In this document: in pieces, positions 47,929-57,235 of the stretch
Layout of the letters: every line of letters starts with the position of its first letter
Position numbering within the stretch: the first letter of the stretch is position 1
Origin: Enterococcus sp. 5H
Lineage (GTDB): Bacteria; Bacillota; Bacilli; Lactobacillales; Enterococcaceae
Reading direction: 5' to 3'
NCBI RefSeq assembly: GCF_028128615.1
Contig: NZ_AMDP01000067.1
Coordinates: 1 to 58,299 of the forward strand
Length of the DNA stretch: 58,299 nucleotides
Made by a program: the position numbers and the translations under genes
Notes under the pieces: generated by a model
Database searches by the model: none
The model's input: the letters and a program-made list of their open reading frames with translations, nothing else
Told to the model about the DNA's origin: nothing

Positions 47929-48167
47929 TAATTTTCCTCACTTTCTTCAAAAAGCACTTCTTCATTATTTTCAGTCATTACTTTGGTTAACGTCTTTTCA
48001 GCTTTTTCTAGCGTATCTTGACATTGTTTACTTAAAATCATACCTTCTTGAAATGCTGCTAAAGCTTCTTCTAAAGGAACATCGCCACGCTCTAAACGTT
48101 GGACAATTTCTTCTAATTCAGTTAAGGATTCTTCAAACGTCTTTTCTACTGCTTTTTCTTTTGCCAT
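47928..48167 (-). CDS. xseB: Exodeoxyribonuclease VII small subunit
   Basis: 79 residues forming a helical hairpin with [34 protein letters not shown], the family signature. AAGGAG lies 7 nt before ATG 48167, so the in-frame start at 48185 is rejected. It follows xseA by 4 nt. Confidence 0.95.
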   Translation of the reverse strand: MAKEKAVEKTFEESLTELEEIVQRLERGDVPLEEALAAFQEGMILSKQCQDTLEKAEKTLTKVMTENNEEVLFEESEEN

Positions 48168-48171
48168 GCTT

Positions 48172-49515
48172 TTACTCCTTTTCAAACGGTGTGACTTGAT
48201 CTACCGTCGCTTTTACTAATCCATCAACATAGTGGATTTGAATGGTTTCTTTTTTGTTAATTTCACTGACTGATTTGATTACTTGTTCATCTTTTGTGGT
48301 GTAACTATAGCCGCGTCCCATGATTTTCAGTGGACTAAGTAAATCCAACTGTTGAACAGCGGAAGTAAATTGTTTTTGCTTATCTTTCATATATTGTTCC
48401 ATACGATCATGTAATGTTTTGTTCAAAAACGTTAGTTGCTGTTGACTTTCTCTCATTTGACCTTGTGGTGATTGCTGTTTAAATGAAGCAATAATCTCTT
48501 GGGCCGTTCGTTGTTTTTGATGATAAACAGTCTCCATTGATTGAGTTAAACGCTGAGTGATCCGATCTAACTTAATTGTTTGACCTTCGTATAATCGATC
48601 AGGTTGTTTAAACACATAAGAATTTTTTAAGCGTTGAAAACGATCGTTTTTTTGCTGTAATTGAAACAGGAAACTTTGTTCTAATCGCGTTTGCCGATCC
48701 TTAATTTTTAGTAATTCTTCATTTAATACAGGAACTGCTAGTTCAGCTGCTGCAGTTGGTGTTGCTGCTCTGACATCTGCTACCATATCAGCTATTGTCA
48801 CATCAGTTTCATGGCCTACAGAAGAAATAATCGGTGTTTTGGCTTGATAAATTGCCCGTGCTACTCGTTCTTCGTTAAACGGCCATAAATCCTCAATCGA
48901 GCCGCCGCCCCGTCCGATAATCATCGTATCAAACGTACCAAGTTCTTCCACTCGCTGAATGTTACGCACAATATCATCAGCTGCTTGATCTCCTTGAACT
49001 AGAGTTGGAAACAAAACAAGTTGCGCAATCGGGTATCTTCTTTTAACTGTCGTGATAATATCACGGATTACCGCACCACTGGGACTAGTAATAACCGCAA
49101 TTTTCTTCGGGTATCTCGGCAACATTTTTTTAGGTCCTTCAAAAAGACCTTCTTTACCTAACTTTTCACGTAATTCCGCTAAGGCTTGATACAAAGCACC
49201 CACGCCGTCTGGTTCCATATGATCCACATAGATTTGATACGAACCGCCGCTTTCATACAACGAAATTCTGCCGACAACTAAGACTTTCATTCCTTCTTTA
49301 GGTTGAAATTTTAATTTTTGAAAAGCAGATTTAAACATAATTGCTGAAATTTTAGCACCGTCGTCTTTTAAACTAAAATATTGATGAGCATTAGGCCGCA
49401 AACGAAAGTTAGAAATTTCTCCAGTTAAATAGACTCGTTCCAAATATGGATCAGCATCAAATTTACGTTTTAAATATTTAGTTAGTGCTGTTACTGTTAA
49501 ATATTGCTGTTCCAT
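48172..49515 (-). CDS. xseA: Exodeoxyribonuclease VII large subunit
   Basis: Catalytic subunit of the single-strand nuclease. 447 residues: N-terminal OB fold ([27 protein letters not shown]), catalytic core with [29 protein letters not shown] and [12 protein letters not shown], and a C-terminal coiled coil. Starts 9 nt after folD. Confidence 0.96.
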   Translation of the reverse strand: MEQQYLTVTALTKYLKRKFDADPYLERVYLTGEISNFRLRPNAHQYFSLKDDGAKISAIMFKSAFQKLKFQPKEGMKVLVVGRISLYESGGSYQIYVDHMEPDGVGALYQALAELREKLGKEGLFEGPKKMLPRYPKKIAVITSPSGAVIRDIITTVKRRYPIAQLVLFPTLVQGDQAADDIVRNIQRVEELGTFDTMIIGRGGGSIEDLWPFNEERVARAIYQAKTPIISSVGHETDVTIADMVADVRAATPTAAAELAVPVLNEELLKIKDRQTRLEQSFLFQLQQKNDRFQRLKNSYVFKQPDRLYEGQTIKLDRITQRLTQSMETVYHQKQRTAQEIIASFKQQSPQGQMRESQQQLTFLNKTLHDRMEQYMKDKQKQFTSAVQQLDLLSPLKIMGRGYSYTTKDEQVIKSVSEINKKETIQIHYVDGLVKATVDQVTPFEKE

Positions 49516-49524
49516 TTACTCACC

Positions 49525-50370
49525 TTACTTTTGTTTTTTTGCAGCTTCTACTGTTTGATACATCAACATCGTGATTGTCATTGGTCCCACGCCTTTAGGC
49601 ACTGGAGTGATGTAACTTGCAAGTTCTGATACTTCATCAAATTTTACATCACCAATTAATTTACCATTTTCATCACGATTCATGCCGACATCAATAACAA
49701 CTGCACCTGGTTTGATAAATTCTTTTGTGACAAAATGCCCTCTGCCAATAGCTACAACTAAAATATCTGCTTCTTTAGCAACAGCTGGCAAATCAACTGT
49801 TCTAGAATGCGCAATTGTGACGGTAGCATTTTTCATCATCAACAGTTGAGCCATTGGTTTGCCGACAATATTACTACGGCCAATTACAACCGCTCGTTTG
49901 CCTTCTAAATCAATATCATAAGCTTCAAACATTTTCATAATGCCATACGGCGTACAAGGAATCATTGTCGGTTCGCCAATAAACAAATGCCCCATATTCA
50001 TCGGATGAAAACCATCCACATCTTTTTTCGGATCAACTGCCAGCAGAACTTTTTCTTCGTCGATATGTTTTGGCAATGGTAGTTGAACTAAGATACCATG
50101 ATAATCTGAATCTTGATTGTATTGCTCGATCACATTCAATAATTCGGCTTCTGAAATAGTTTCCGGTAACCGTTCAACTTTTGAGCGAATACCAATTTTT
50201 GCAGCAGCCAGATCTTTATTTTTTACATACGTTTGACTTGCTTGATTTTCGCCTACTAATAGTACCACAAGACCAGGTTGGATGCCTTTTTTCTCAAGTT
50301 CTTGCACTTCTATTTTAATTGCTGCCTGCATCTTATCTGCTAACTCACGCCCGTTAATTAATGTTCCCAC
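49525..50370 (-). CDS. folD: Bifunctional methylenetetrahydrofolate dehydrogenase/cyclohydrolase
   Basis: One-carbon enzyme interconverting methylene- and formyl-tetrahydrofolate. 281 residues; [14 protein letters not shown] holds the catalytic Lys, [10 protein letters not shown] and [10 protein letters not shown] are family motifs, and [17 protein letters not shown] is the NADP loop. It starts with GTG 50370, with GGAG 9 nt upstream. Confidence 0.96.
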   Translation of the reverse strand: MGTLINGRELADKMQAAIKIEVQELEKKGIQPGLVVLLVGENQASQTYVKNKDLAAAKIGIRSKVERLPETISEAELLNVIEQYNQDSDYHGILVQLPLPKHIDEEKVLLAVDPKKDVDGFHPMNMGHLFIGEPTMIPCTPYGIMKMFEAYDIDLEGKRAVVIGRSNIVGKPMAQLLMMKNATVTIAHSRTVDLPAVAKEADILVVAIGRGHFVTKEFIKPGAVVIDVGMNRDENGKLIGDVKFDEVSELASYITPVPKGVGPMTITMLMYQTVEAAKKQK

Positions 50371-50428
50371 AATCGATCACTCCTCTTTTTATCTATAGTA
50401 AACGTTTCGCGTTTCTTTCAATATTTTT

Positions 50429-50457
50429 ATTCTAGCATAATTTCGCTTCTTATAACA
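50429..50457 (-). promoter_or_regulatory. Promoter before folD
   Basis: TAGAAT (50429-50434) with an extended TGC, 17 bp from a weak TGTTAT -35 (50452-50457). It follows the nusB terminator, so folD likely begins a new unit. Confidence 0.55.
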
Positions 50458-50481
50458 CTCTAGAATGTTTCATCAATAAAC

Positions 50482-50523
50482 AAAAAAAGCAGAACAAAAC
50501 TAATGAAGTTTTACTCTACTTTC
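50482..50523 (-). terminator. Terminator after nusB
   Basis: A 16-bp stem with G-U pairs (AAAGTAGAGTAAAACT with AGTTTTGTTCTGCTTT) and 5-nt loop, with a T-run on the minus strand. It separates nusB from folD. Confidence 0.88.
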
Positions 50524-50537
50524 TTAAGCATTTTAGT

Positions 50538-50999
50538 TTAATTGTCAGACGTTGCCGTATCTAAATCTTTCATTACGTTTGATAAAACACCATTGACAAA
50601 CTTTCTTGAACGATCATCGCTGTATTTTTTAGCTAACTCAATAGCTTCATCTAAGGCTACAGTGTTAGGGACATCGCCAACATAAATCATCTCAAAAATC
50701 CCCATGCGCAAAATAATCAAATCCATTTTCGCAATACGTGCAATTGACCAATTACTGCCTAAATGTTTTTTAATAATCTCATCAAGTTCTTCCTTACGAT
50801 CACAAACACCGCCAACTACTAAGTCTAAATAAGCAGGAACAAATTCTTCACCATCTTCGCTGATGATTGCTTGGTTATCAAACTCTAAAGCGTAAGAAAT
50901 GGCATCTTGCTTTGTCAAATCAGTGTTAAAATCCAAAGGAAATAGTGCTTGTAGTGCTTTTTCTCGAATCTCGTGACGAGTGAAACTTGGCTTACTCAT
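50538..50999 (-). CDS. nusB: Transcription antitermination factor NusB
   Basis: All-helical RNA-binding factor of 153 residues used in rRNA antitermination. RHEIREKALQALFPLDF at the N-terminus and VPNTVALDEAIELAKKYSDDRSRKFVNGVLSNV near the C-terminus are diagnostic. The frame extends to 51074, but GAGGGAG precedes ATG 50999, which overlaps the asp23 stop by 8 nt. Confidence 0.95.
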   Translation of the reverse strand: MSKPSFTRHEIREKALQALFPLDFNTDLTKQDAISYALEFDNQAIISEDGEEFVPAYLDLVVGGVCDRKEELDEIIKKHLGSNWSIARIAKMDLIILRMGIFEMIYVGDVPNTVALDEAIELAKKYSDDRSRKFVNGVLSNVMKDLDTATSDN

Positions 51000-51417
51000 T
51001 ATCTCCCTCATCTTCCGGGAATAATTCATCAAAATCTGGTTCCGGTAATTTTTCCGGTACAACTGCGACAACATGGATATTCACTTCAATTAAATCGATA
51101 TCTGTCATGAATAAAACTTGCTGTTTCACACGATCTTGCATTTCCAAAGCTACTTTCGGTACAGAAATACCGTAATTTAAGTAACAATAAATATCTACTT
51201 TCAAGCCTTCTTCTTCTGCTCGTAAATAGACGCCCTTACCGTGAGCAGCACGACCAAGAAATTCAGTTACATTATTTGCAAAAGTTCCGCGCATACCATA
51301 TACACCATCAACTTTAGATGCTGCAATACCGATAATGACTTCAATCACTTCCGGCGCGATAACAATTTCGCCTAAAGAATCTTTTGTATTGATTACTAGA
51401 TTTTTTTCGTCAGTCAT
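50992..51417 (-). CDS. Asp23/Gls24-family envelope stress protein (YqhY-like)
   Basis: 141 residues with the Asp23 core: GEIVIAPEVIEVIIGIAASKVDGVYGM, KGVYLRAEEEGLKVDIYCYLNYGISVPKVALEMQDRVKQQV, ending in an acidic tail. The chromosomal copy next to nusB is YqhY, linked to fatty-acid synthesis in B. subtilis. AAGGAGG precedes the ATG. No efp gene lies upstream. Confidence 0.92.
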   Translation of the reverse strand: MTDEKNLVINTKDSLGEIVIAPEVIEVIIGIAASKVDGVYGMRGTFANNVTEFLGRAAHGKGVYLRAEEEGLKVDIYCYLNYGISVPKVALEMQDRVKQQVLFMTDIDLIEVNIHVVAVVPEKLPEPDFDELFPEDEGDNE

Positions 51418-51626
51418 TTTTATCCTCCTTAATAGTTATGTGGGAACTATTTACAAACTATCTTTTCTTCGTTTGTAAAAGAGTTCGTACATTTACCTAT
51501 TCAAGTTTACAATCACTCTTAGTTTATCATTAAATAGCCTATTTCGCTACCATAAAAACTAGAAGCACTTCCTTAATTTTGTCTTTTTAGCTAATAAATT
51601 TTAGCTGGCACGACATATTTTTTCTC

Positions 51627-52691
51627 TTATAAGATAATCAGTTCTTTTGGTGAGTGAGTTAAAACACGATTACCATTTTTTGTAATTAACAAATCGTCTT
51701 CAATTCTAACGCCACCTAATCCTGGTAAATAAATTCCCGGCTCATCTGTAATTACATTCCCAGCAACAAACTGTTTATCTGCTCTAAACGAAACATTCGG
51801 TCCTTCGTGAATTTCCAGTCCAATACCATGACCTGTACTATGACCAAAAGCTTCCCCATAACCATAAGAAGCAATATGGTCACGAGCAATTGCATCAAGT
51901 TGAATCCCTGTCAAACCTGGTCTTGCTTCATCCAAAACTTTTAATTGGGCTTCTAAAACGATTTGGTAAATCTCTTTTAGTTTACTATCTGGTTCACCAA
52001 TCGCAAATGTCCGCGTCATATCTGAAACATACCCTTGATAATAACAACCAAAGTCTAAAGTAATCAGATCACCTTTTTCAATTATTTTTTCACTAGCTAC
52101 ACCATGAGGCATTGCAGAACGAACTCCACTGGCAACAATAGTTTCAAAAGAAACACCAGAAGCTCCTAACGAACGCATATAAAAATCCAATTGATTAGCA
52201 ATTTCGATTTCCGTCATTCCCGGTTTAATTACCGTTATAATATGTTTAAAACCGGCATCTGCAATACTACATGCTTTCTCGATGATCGCAATTTCATCTT
52301 CATCTTTTACTTCACGTAATTCTTCAATTAAACCTGCTACTGGAACCAAATCACAAGGCGTAATCTCTTCTAATACACTATATTCTGCAAAACTTACAAA
52401 AGTTTCTTCAAATGCTAAATTAGCTAACTGTTCTTTTTCAGCAATCGCTTCTACTTCATCGAAAATCGGTCCCATATTTTGAACAATTTCAAAACCTTGT
52501 GCTTGCTCTGCTGCTTGTTCTGTATAACGGAAATCAGTCACAAAAAACGCTTTGTCCAGCGTAATAACGGCTAAACCGGTTGTTCCTGTAAAATTCGTTA
52601 AATAACGTAAATTATATGGACTAGTAATCAAAAAACCAGAAAGATTATTTTTTCTCATTAATTCTCGTAACTTATTGACTCTTAACATCAT
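51627..52691 (-). CDS. M24-family Xaa-Pro peptidase
   Basis: Dinuclear-metal peptidase cleaving X-Pro bonds. 354 residues: N-terminal creatinase-like domain and C-terminal pita-bread fold with metal ligands in LDFGCYYQGYVSDMTRT, HSTGHGIGLEIHEGP, DEPGIYLPG and GVRIEDDLL. Two adjacent ATG codons exist (52691 and 52688); AAGGACG precedes both. Between it and asp23 lie 209 bp without a gene, holding an extended -10-like TGATAAACT at 51521-51529 for asp23-nusB. Confidence 0.92.
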   Translation of the reverse strand: MMLRVNKLRELMRKNNLSGFLITSPYNLRYLTNFTGTTGLAVITLDKAFFVTDFRYTEQAAEQAQGFEIVQNMGPIFDEVEAIAEKEQLANLAFEETFVSFAEYSVLEEITPCDLVPVAGLIEELREVKDEDEIAIIEKACSIADAGFKHIITVIKPGMTEIEIANQLDFYMRSLGASGVSFETIVASGVRSAMPHGVASEKIIEKGDLITLDFGCYYQGYVSDMTRTFAIGEPDSKLKEIYQIVLEAQLKVLDEARPGLTGIQLDAIARDHIASYGYGEAFGHSTGHGIGLEIHEGPNVSFRADKQFVAGNVITDEPGIYLPGLGGVRIEDDLLITKNGNRVLTHSPKELIIL

Positions 52692-52865
52692 ATTCTTCGT
52701 CCTTCTTTCCTATATAAGTTCTTATCTATTATAGCAAATAATTTATTTGAAAAACACTGAATGCCTATAACTACTAAATTATTTTAAATTTTCTTCAAGA
52801 TGCTTGGTATTTTAACTTTTTTTAATTTTTTCTCGTTATATTATTAGTTGAAAGCGAGGTAACCA

Positions 52866-53675
52866 ATGAAAAAAAGGTACATTGTCTCTTTATTATTTTT
52901 AATCGCGATTAGTCTGGTCTTATACGCCTTTTTTATTGAACCTAAAAGAATCGTGGTACATAATTATACGCTTGGAAACAACGAAGGACAGCAACCAGTC
53001 AAAGTTGTGCAACTTTCAGATATTCATATTCAAGAAAACTACCCTACAACTCAATTAGAAAAAATCGTAAACAAGGTCAACCAAGAAAAACCCGATATCA
53101 TTGTATTTACAGGTGATTTATTTGATAATTACGCCAAATATGGACCAGCCGATGAAGTGACAGCTGCTTTGAGTAGATTAGAAGCACCACTTGGAAAATT
53201 TGCGGTTTGGGGAAATCATGACTATGGCGGCGCTGCTGCCCACGTTTACCCCGAAATTTTAGCAGCGTCAGGCTTTCAACTACTTGAAAATTCCGGAGTT
53301 AATGTATCCATCACTAACGAAAAATCAATTTATCTTGCAGGCTTAGATGATTCTCTATTGGGAAATTCCTCTATTTCAGACACACTAGCTGAACGGCAAA
53401 GTGACTATACAATTTTATTAAGCCACGAACCTGATGTAGCTGATATGTTAACAGATCAAAATATCCAATTAATTCTTTCTGGTCATAGTCACGGCGGACA
53501 AGTAAAATTACCATTTTTTACGATCAAAAATGTATTGTCTGAGAAGTATTTTGAACGTTTTTATCAATTAGAAAACAATACCACTTTATATGTTAATACA
53601 GGTTTAGGGACCACAAAAATTCCTGCCCGCTTTAGAGTACCACCAGAAATTGCTGTTTTTAATCTTTATGTTTAG
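52866..53675 (+). CDS. Membrane-anchored calcineurin-like metallophosphoesterase
   Basis: 269 residues: N-terminal signal-anchor (IVSLLFLIAISLVLYAFFI), then the dimetal phosphoesterase motifs QLSDIHI, VFTGDLFDN, WGNHDYGG, LLSHEPD and LSGHSHGGQ. The catalytic domain should face outside. The substrate is unknown; relatives of YkuE act at the envelope. AAAGCGAGG precedes the ATG. Confidence 0.9.
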   Translation: MKKRYIVSLLFLIAISLVLYAFFIEPKRIVVHNYTLGNNEGQQPVKVVQLSDIHIQENYPTTQLEKIVNKVNQEKPDIIVFTGDLFDNYAKYGPADEVTAALSRLEAPLGKFAVWGNHDYGGAAAHVYPEILAASGFQLLENSGVNVSITNEKSIYLAGLDDSLLGNSSISDTLAERQSDYTILLSHEPDVADMLTDQNIQLILSGHSHGGQVKLPFFTIKNVLSEKYFERFYQLENNTTLYVNTGLGTTKIPARFRVPPEIAVFNLYV

Positions 53676-53686
53676 CACTTTTAGAT

Positions 53687-53728
53687 AAACACAACTCTCG
53701 AAATAAATTCATTCCGAGGATTGTGTTT
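53687..53728. terminator. Convergent hairpin after the phosphoesterase
   Basis: Stem AAACACAA/TTGTGTTT extended inside by CTCTCG/CCGAGG. T-runs are weak on both strands, so efficiency is unsure. Confidence 0.55.
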
Positions 53729-53749
53729 CCTGTTAAGTTTGTTCATTTA

Positions 53750-53893
53750 TTAAAGTTCTTTTACTCTGCCACCAATCTTATCGGCAAACGCTTCTGCATA
53801 ATTTTTGTTTAAAAAGATTCGAACACGTTTTTTATCCCTTGTACGTTGTCCGTTTTCACTTATATATCCATGTAATACTTTTACAGCGTACAT
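53750..53893 (-). CDS. 47-residue basic protein of unknown function
   Basis: Short Lys/Arg-rich protein (MYAVKVLHGYISENGQ...). GGAGG lies 7 nt before ATG 53893; two upstream ATGs at 53899 and 53935 are too close to or before that site. The strong ribosome-binding site and its own hairpin support a real gene. It has no membrane segment and I do not recognise the family. Confidence 0.6.
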   Translation of the reverse strand: MYAVKVLHGYISENGQRTRDKKRVRIFLNKNYAEAFADKIGGRVKEL

Positions 53894-54102
53894 CGCCATT
53901 CCTCCTCTCTTATTGAAATACCATTGAAATGCCAATTATTCCTCAGCTATCAACCAAATATCCAATAAATAATTATGAATTAACTATAACCAAGAAAACT
54001 TAATTCAAACATAAAAAACATTGAACAATTTATGAATACTTATTAAGAAAAAAGTAAAAACAAAAAAATTGTTTAAAGAAATAGATTATCGATATAAAAA
54101 TA

Positions 54103-54143
54103 GAAAAAAGTTTGCTTCGAAACACCATTGCTTCAAAGCAAAC
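54103..54143 (-). terminator. Terminator of the PPOX-like gene
   Basis: A 12-bp stem (arms 54110-54121 and 54132-54143, one G-U) is followed on the minus strand by TTTTTTC. Confidence 0.88.
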
Positions 54144-54151
54144 CTTTTTAC

Positions 54152-54556
54152 TTATACTATAATATCCCTTGTCTGTTTATCAATATGTATCTTCGCTGTC
54201 CAAGTATCAAAGGTTACGACTACAGGATTTTTATGATTTAGTTCTTTTTGGTACGGTGATAATTTCGATTCAACACTATCTATTGAGTCAATTGGTGTAA
54301 TCGAAAATTTCCCTTTCATTAGTAAACTTTCATGTCTGATTTCTTCATAGCAACAAACCGAACCATTAGGATTTTTTTGAATATTTCTGATTGTCTCACC
54401 ATTACCATCCAAGTAAAATTGCAACTTCAATAGTCCTTCTCTCCATAAAGGTTCAGAAACGGCAATGACTGTTGGAAAACCACGTTTATCAATTGTTGAA
54501 ATTAAAAAGACATTACTTGATGTTAGTAATTTGACAATCCGCTCATGTAATTCCAT
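54152..54556 (-). CDS. Pyridoxamine 5'-phosphate oxidase-fold (flavin-binding) protein
   Basis: 134 residues of the split-barrel FMN-binding family: LTSSNVFLISTIDKRGFPTVIAVSEPLW, then LQFYLDGNGETIRNIQKNPNGSVCCYE and SLLMKGKFSITP. Such proteins act as flavin reductases or haem/pyridoxine enzymes; the exact role cannot be told. GGGAGGG stands 10 nt before the ATG. It forms a single-gene unit with its own terminator. Confidence 0.8.
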   Translation of the reverse strand: MELHERIVKLLTSSNVFLISTIDKRGFPTVIAVSEPLWREGLLKLQFYLDGNGETIRNIQKNPNGSVCCYEEIRHESLLMKGKFSITPIDSIDSVESKLSPYQKELNHKNPVVVTFDTWTAKIHIDKQTRDIIV

Positions 54557-54640
54557 TTTTCAAAAACCCTCCCATTTATAATAACTTATCTAATTATAAC
54601 AACTTTATATCATTTTTGAAAAGTACAACTCCTTTTCTTC

Positions 54641-54678
54641 AAAAAAAAGAGAAACAAAGCGATTCTGCTTTGCTTCTC
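54641..54678 (-). terminator. Terminator of the DUF2798 gene
   Basis: A fully paired 12-bp stem (54649-54660 with 54667-54678, one G-U) is followed by TTTTTTTT on the minus strand. Confidence 0.92.
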
Positions 54679-54696
54679 AAACTGTAAGTCCATTAT

Positions 54697-55161
54697 CTAG
54701 TTACTTTCTTTTAATAAGTTACTTTGCCTACTCTTTTCTAAAACCATTCTACAAAATGGACCAATCAGTAATAATTGCAGCGGTAACGCCATAATCAGAT
54801 TTTTGACAAAAGCTCCACTATAATAGCTGAAAAAATCTTTTGTAAAACCAAATTGAACAATGACACCATACATTGACATAAAAAAGACCATGCCTAAAAC
54901 CATACAGCTAGAAACTGCTAAAATCATATGGATTTTTTTCTCTTTATTAACAGGTAAAGCAAAGGCTACTTTTTTAGCAACAATTGCAACTACAAAAATA
55001 TCCAGTATAAACGCAACAATAAAACCTGGTATAAGTCCTGCAAATAACTTATTTAAAGAAAACTGTCCATGTAAAAATAGGTTATAAGCACTCATTGAAA
55101 TGACCATCGAAAAACAGACAATGGTTGTAAAAAATAAACTTTCTTTTTTCGTTTGCGGCAT
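54697..55161 (-). CDS. DUF2798-type membrane protein
   Basis: 154 residues, four membrane segments in two similar halves (TTIVCFSMVISMSAYNLFLHGQF and ILAVSSCMVLGMVFFMSMYGVIVQFG), the internally repeated pattern of DUF2798. GGAG lies 8 nt before ATG 55161; the in-frame GTG at 55170 is rejected. Function unknown. Confidence 0.8.
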   Translation of the reverse strand: MPQTKKESLFFTTIVCFSMVISMSAYNLFLHGQFSLNKLFAGLIPGFIVAFILDIFVVAIVAKKVAFALPVNKEKKIHMILAVSSCMVLGMVFFMSMYGVIVQFGFTKDFFSYYSGAFVKNLIMALPLQLLLIGPFCRMVLEKSRQSNLLKESN

Positions 55162-55320
55162 TAAACACACTCCTCTTTTTTTATAACAGAGATTATCCTA
55201 ACATAAAAAAAAATTTCTCGTAAGCATTTTTTGAGATTAATTTACTCCATATAGGGTTGAGAAAAATTTTTAGAGTTTTTAGCTGTTGAGTCATTATAAG
55301 AAGTAGTAAAAAATAAAAAA

Positions 55321-55595
55321 GTGAGTGTGACAAAACTAAGGATCAGTTTTGTTTCACTCACTAGATCAGAATAAACGGCGAGAAAAAAGCAGCTACTCCA
55401 CTTCGTTCCGATCACATCAATTTCTAAGAGCTAAAGCTCTAAGAATTAAAGGCTTCGGAAATAAGCCGAAATTGCTATGAAACACAGTGAGGTACGAACG
55501 GATGTAGAATAGTACCTACTTGGTTCAAAAATTTGAAGAGTAATTTTCGTGAATCCCTTCTTATTTCTCGGAGCTAAACGCTTTTGTCTCAGCTT
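55321..55595 (-). repeat. Dispersed multi-hairpin repeat, copy B (inverted, shorter form)
   Basis: The reverse complement aligns with 7333-7710, lacking two internal blocks of about 50 bp. It opens with the GTGAGTG hairpin (55321-55362), then AATAAACGGCGAGAAAAAAG, TTTCTAAGAGCTAAAGCTCT, GGCTTCGGAAATAAGCCG and TACCTACTTGGTTCAAAAAT. The rest of the 55162-55795 gap is AT-rich. Near 55734-55754 TGGCATTCA occurs twice, 13 bp apart, beside the HTH gene. Confidence 0.85.
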
Positions 55596-55795
55596 ATAGT
55601 AAATCAATTATTATTGAGCTACTGGGTATAGATTTTTTTAGCGTTTCATTCAGTTTCAAAGAAGATCAAAAAGCTGATTTAAAAGGCATTTAACACAATA
55701 ACATATTAATTGAATTTCATAGAATATTTCACTTATGGCATTCAAAATGGCATTCACTAATTCTCATTAGCGTGGGGCGCTGTACATAGAACCAT

Positions 55796-56032
55796 TCATC
55801 TATTTAACCTCCTTTTAGCAACGAGTTCAAATAGTGCAATAGAACTAAACTTCCAGTCTGCCCCAATCTTCACAGCAGGTATCTTTCCGTTTAACGCTTC
55901 TTTTTTACAAGTACTAACACTTATTTCTAAAAAGTCAGCAGCTTGTTTAGTCCCCCATACTTCATTTGGAATTGCTTGTTCTGACATTAGAACTTTTAAG
56001 TCATCTAGATTTACTAGTGCTAGATTTGTCAT
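55796..56032 (-). CDS. Excisionase-like helix-turn-helix protein
   Basis: 78 residues. EVWGTKQAADFLEISVSTCKKEALNGKIPAVKIGADWKF is a MerR-like/excisionase winged-helix motif (pattern LTxxxAAxxLxIS...G.IPA.KIG..W.F). GAAAGGAG precedes the ATG. Proteins like this sit in phage or integrated elements as Xis or repressors. No integrase lies in the window, so it may be an orphan or a remnant. Confidence 0.75.
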   Translation of the reverse strand: MTNLALVNLDDLKVLMSEQAIPNEVWGTKQAADFLEISVSTCKKEALNGKIPAVKIGADWKFSSIALFELVAKRRLNR

Positions 56033-56481
56033 TTGGATATCTCCTTTCTATAATCAAACAGAACATTGATGAGTTTTGTGATGCTTATTTTGATCATGGT
56101 AATTTCTTTGAATAATTTTTCCTGCTTATATAGCATACAACATAGAATTAATTATTTCCGCCAGAAAAGAATAAGAGATATAAAATATTTCGCGGATAAT
56201 TGTGTATATTAACTTATCTCAAAAACCAGTTATCGGTTTAACCTCAACTTTTTGTTTGATATACTTATCCAGAAAATCATCTTAGGAGGATTAGTTCTGA
56301 AGAGATAGAAAATTAAAACAGAGTGAAAAAATGAGTGTTACGTATAACGAATGTTTTAGAGATAACTTTAATTAGGATAGAAAAATATTTTGGGCAACTC
56401 TAGTGAGTAATTGATTATCTTGTTAATACAGCGTTTTAAAGTCGGTCACATGACTACACTCTATTGAGTAATTATTTAATC
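56033..56481. other. Gene-free AT-rich stretch
   Basis: About 450 bp between the HTH gene and the immunity genes. The plus strand has TTAGGAGG at 56283-56290, but only short frames follow. I see no RNA gene or repeat here. Confidence 0.5.
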
Positions 56482-56516
56482 CAAAGAAAAAGCCCACCAG
56501 TTGGAATCTGGTAGGC
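56482..56516 (-). terminator. Terminator of the toxin-immunity unit
   Basis: A 9-bp stem (GCCTACCAG with CTGGTGGGC, one G-U) is followed on the minus strand by TTTTTCTTT. It lies 31 nt after the last immunity gene. Confidence 0.9.
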
Positions 56517-56547
56517 AACTTTTTCATAGAAGTAAATTCAACTTAGT

Positions 56548-56829
56548 TCAGTTTCGTACTAATACTTTTAGCACCTTATCTACTTCTGATCTAATTTGAT
56601 CCTCACTGTAATATACATTTGGCAACTTCAAATCTTCTAAACTATCAGAGAATCTAGCAGACATATCTGAAACTTCTCCCAAAAGTCTATATTCTTCTTC
56701 CGTTAATTCATCATAATCTATTTCTAAATCAAATATTTTAATAAGTTTGTTAGTGAACTCATTTATGCCTATCTCATTGCTTGTAAGCCCAGTCAATAAA
56801 GCATATAACTGCTCTTTTTCTGTTTGCAT
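56548..56829 (-). CDS. Small acidic protein, possible second immunity protein
   Basis: 93 residues, helical and acidic (EIDYDELTEEEYRLLGEVSDMSARFSDSLEDL). It resembles colicin-type or DUF-type immunity proteins in size and composition but I do not recognise a named family. GAGGAG lies 5 nt before the ATG. It is the last gene of the LXG toxin unit, 58 nt after the first candidate immunity gene. Confidence 0.65.
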   Translation of the reverse strand: MQTEKEQLYALLTGLTSNEIGINEFTNKLIKIFDLEIDYDELTEEEYRLLGEVSDMSARFSDSLEDLKLPNVYYSEDQIRSEVDKVLKVLVRN

Positions 56830-56887
56830 AGATACTCCTCTGCTGAAAATACACCCATATTAATTGAAGGAAATCGTTACTGCTTTA

Positions 56888-57235
56888 TTAATATCCTAAC
56901 GATTTGAGTAGTTCAGAAGTCGCTTTTCTAAATTGTTCCCATTCTTTTGCACTTTTTAGCGCCTCATCATTCCAAAGACTTTTGTTTTTATTCATTTCTT
57001 CTAAGTCTCTATCAATTTCTAAAAATTGCTCATACTGTTCAGGTGTTATCCAACCACTATCTGATAATTCTTTAGCGTATTTAACTGTTATATCTGAAAA
57101 ATCTGAAGCAATTTCATCAGTGACTTGAAACCCTCTTAATCTTTCAACTTGTTCTGCAGGAGTTAAAATAGAATTTTTCAAATTTTCAATTACTCTACTA
57201 TGCATCATAGTTAATGTATCAACATCTTCAGTCAT
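56888..57235 (-). CDS. Probable immunity protein of the LXG toxin
   Basis: 115-residue, mostly helical soluble protein. Its ATG overlaps the toxin stop codon (ATGA, 57232-57235), an arrangement typical of toxin-immunity pairs that need balanced translation. No family recognised. It would bind and block the toxin's C-terminal domain in the producer cell; that role is inferred from position. Confidence 0.7.
   Translation of the reverse strand: MTEDVDTLTMMHSRVIENLKNSILTPAEQVERLRGFQVTDEIASDFSDITVKYAKELSDSGWITPEQYEQFLEIDRDLEEMNKNKSLWNDEALKSAKEWEQFRKATSELLKSLGY

Noticed and set aside
51590-51625. Terminator after the M24 peptidase
   Set aside because: A 6-bp AGCTAA/TTAGCT stem exists, but it is followed by A residues on the coding strand rather than a T-run.
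56333-56374. Tiny plus-strand ORF (ATGAGTGTTACG...) after the excisionase-like gene
   Set aside because: Only 13-14 codons, with no good ribosome-binding site or neighbour to support it.
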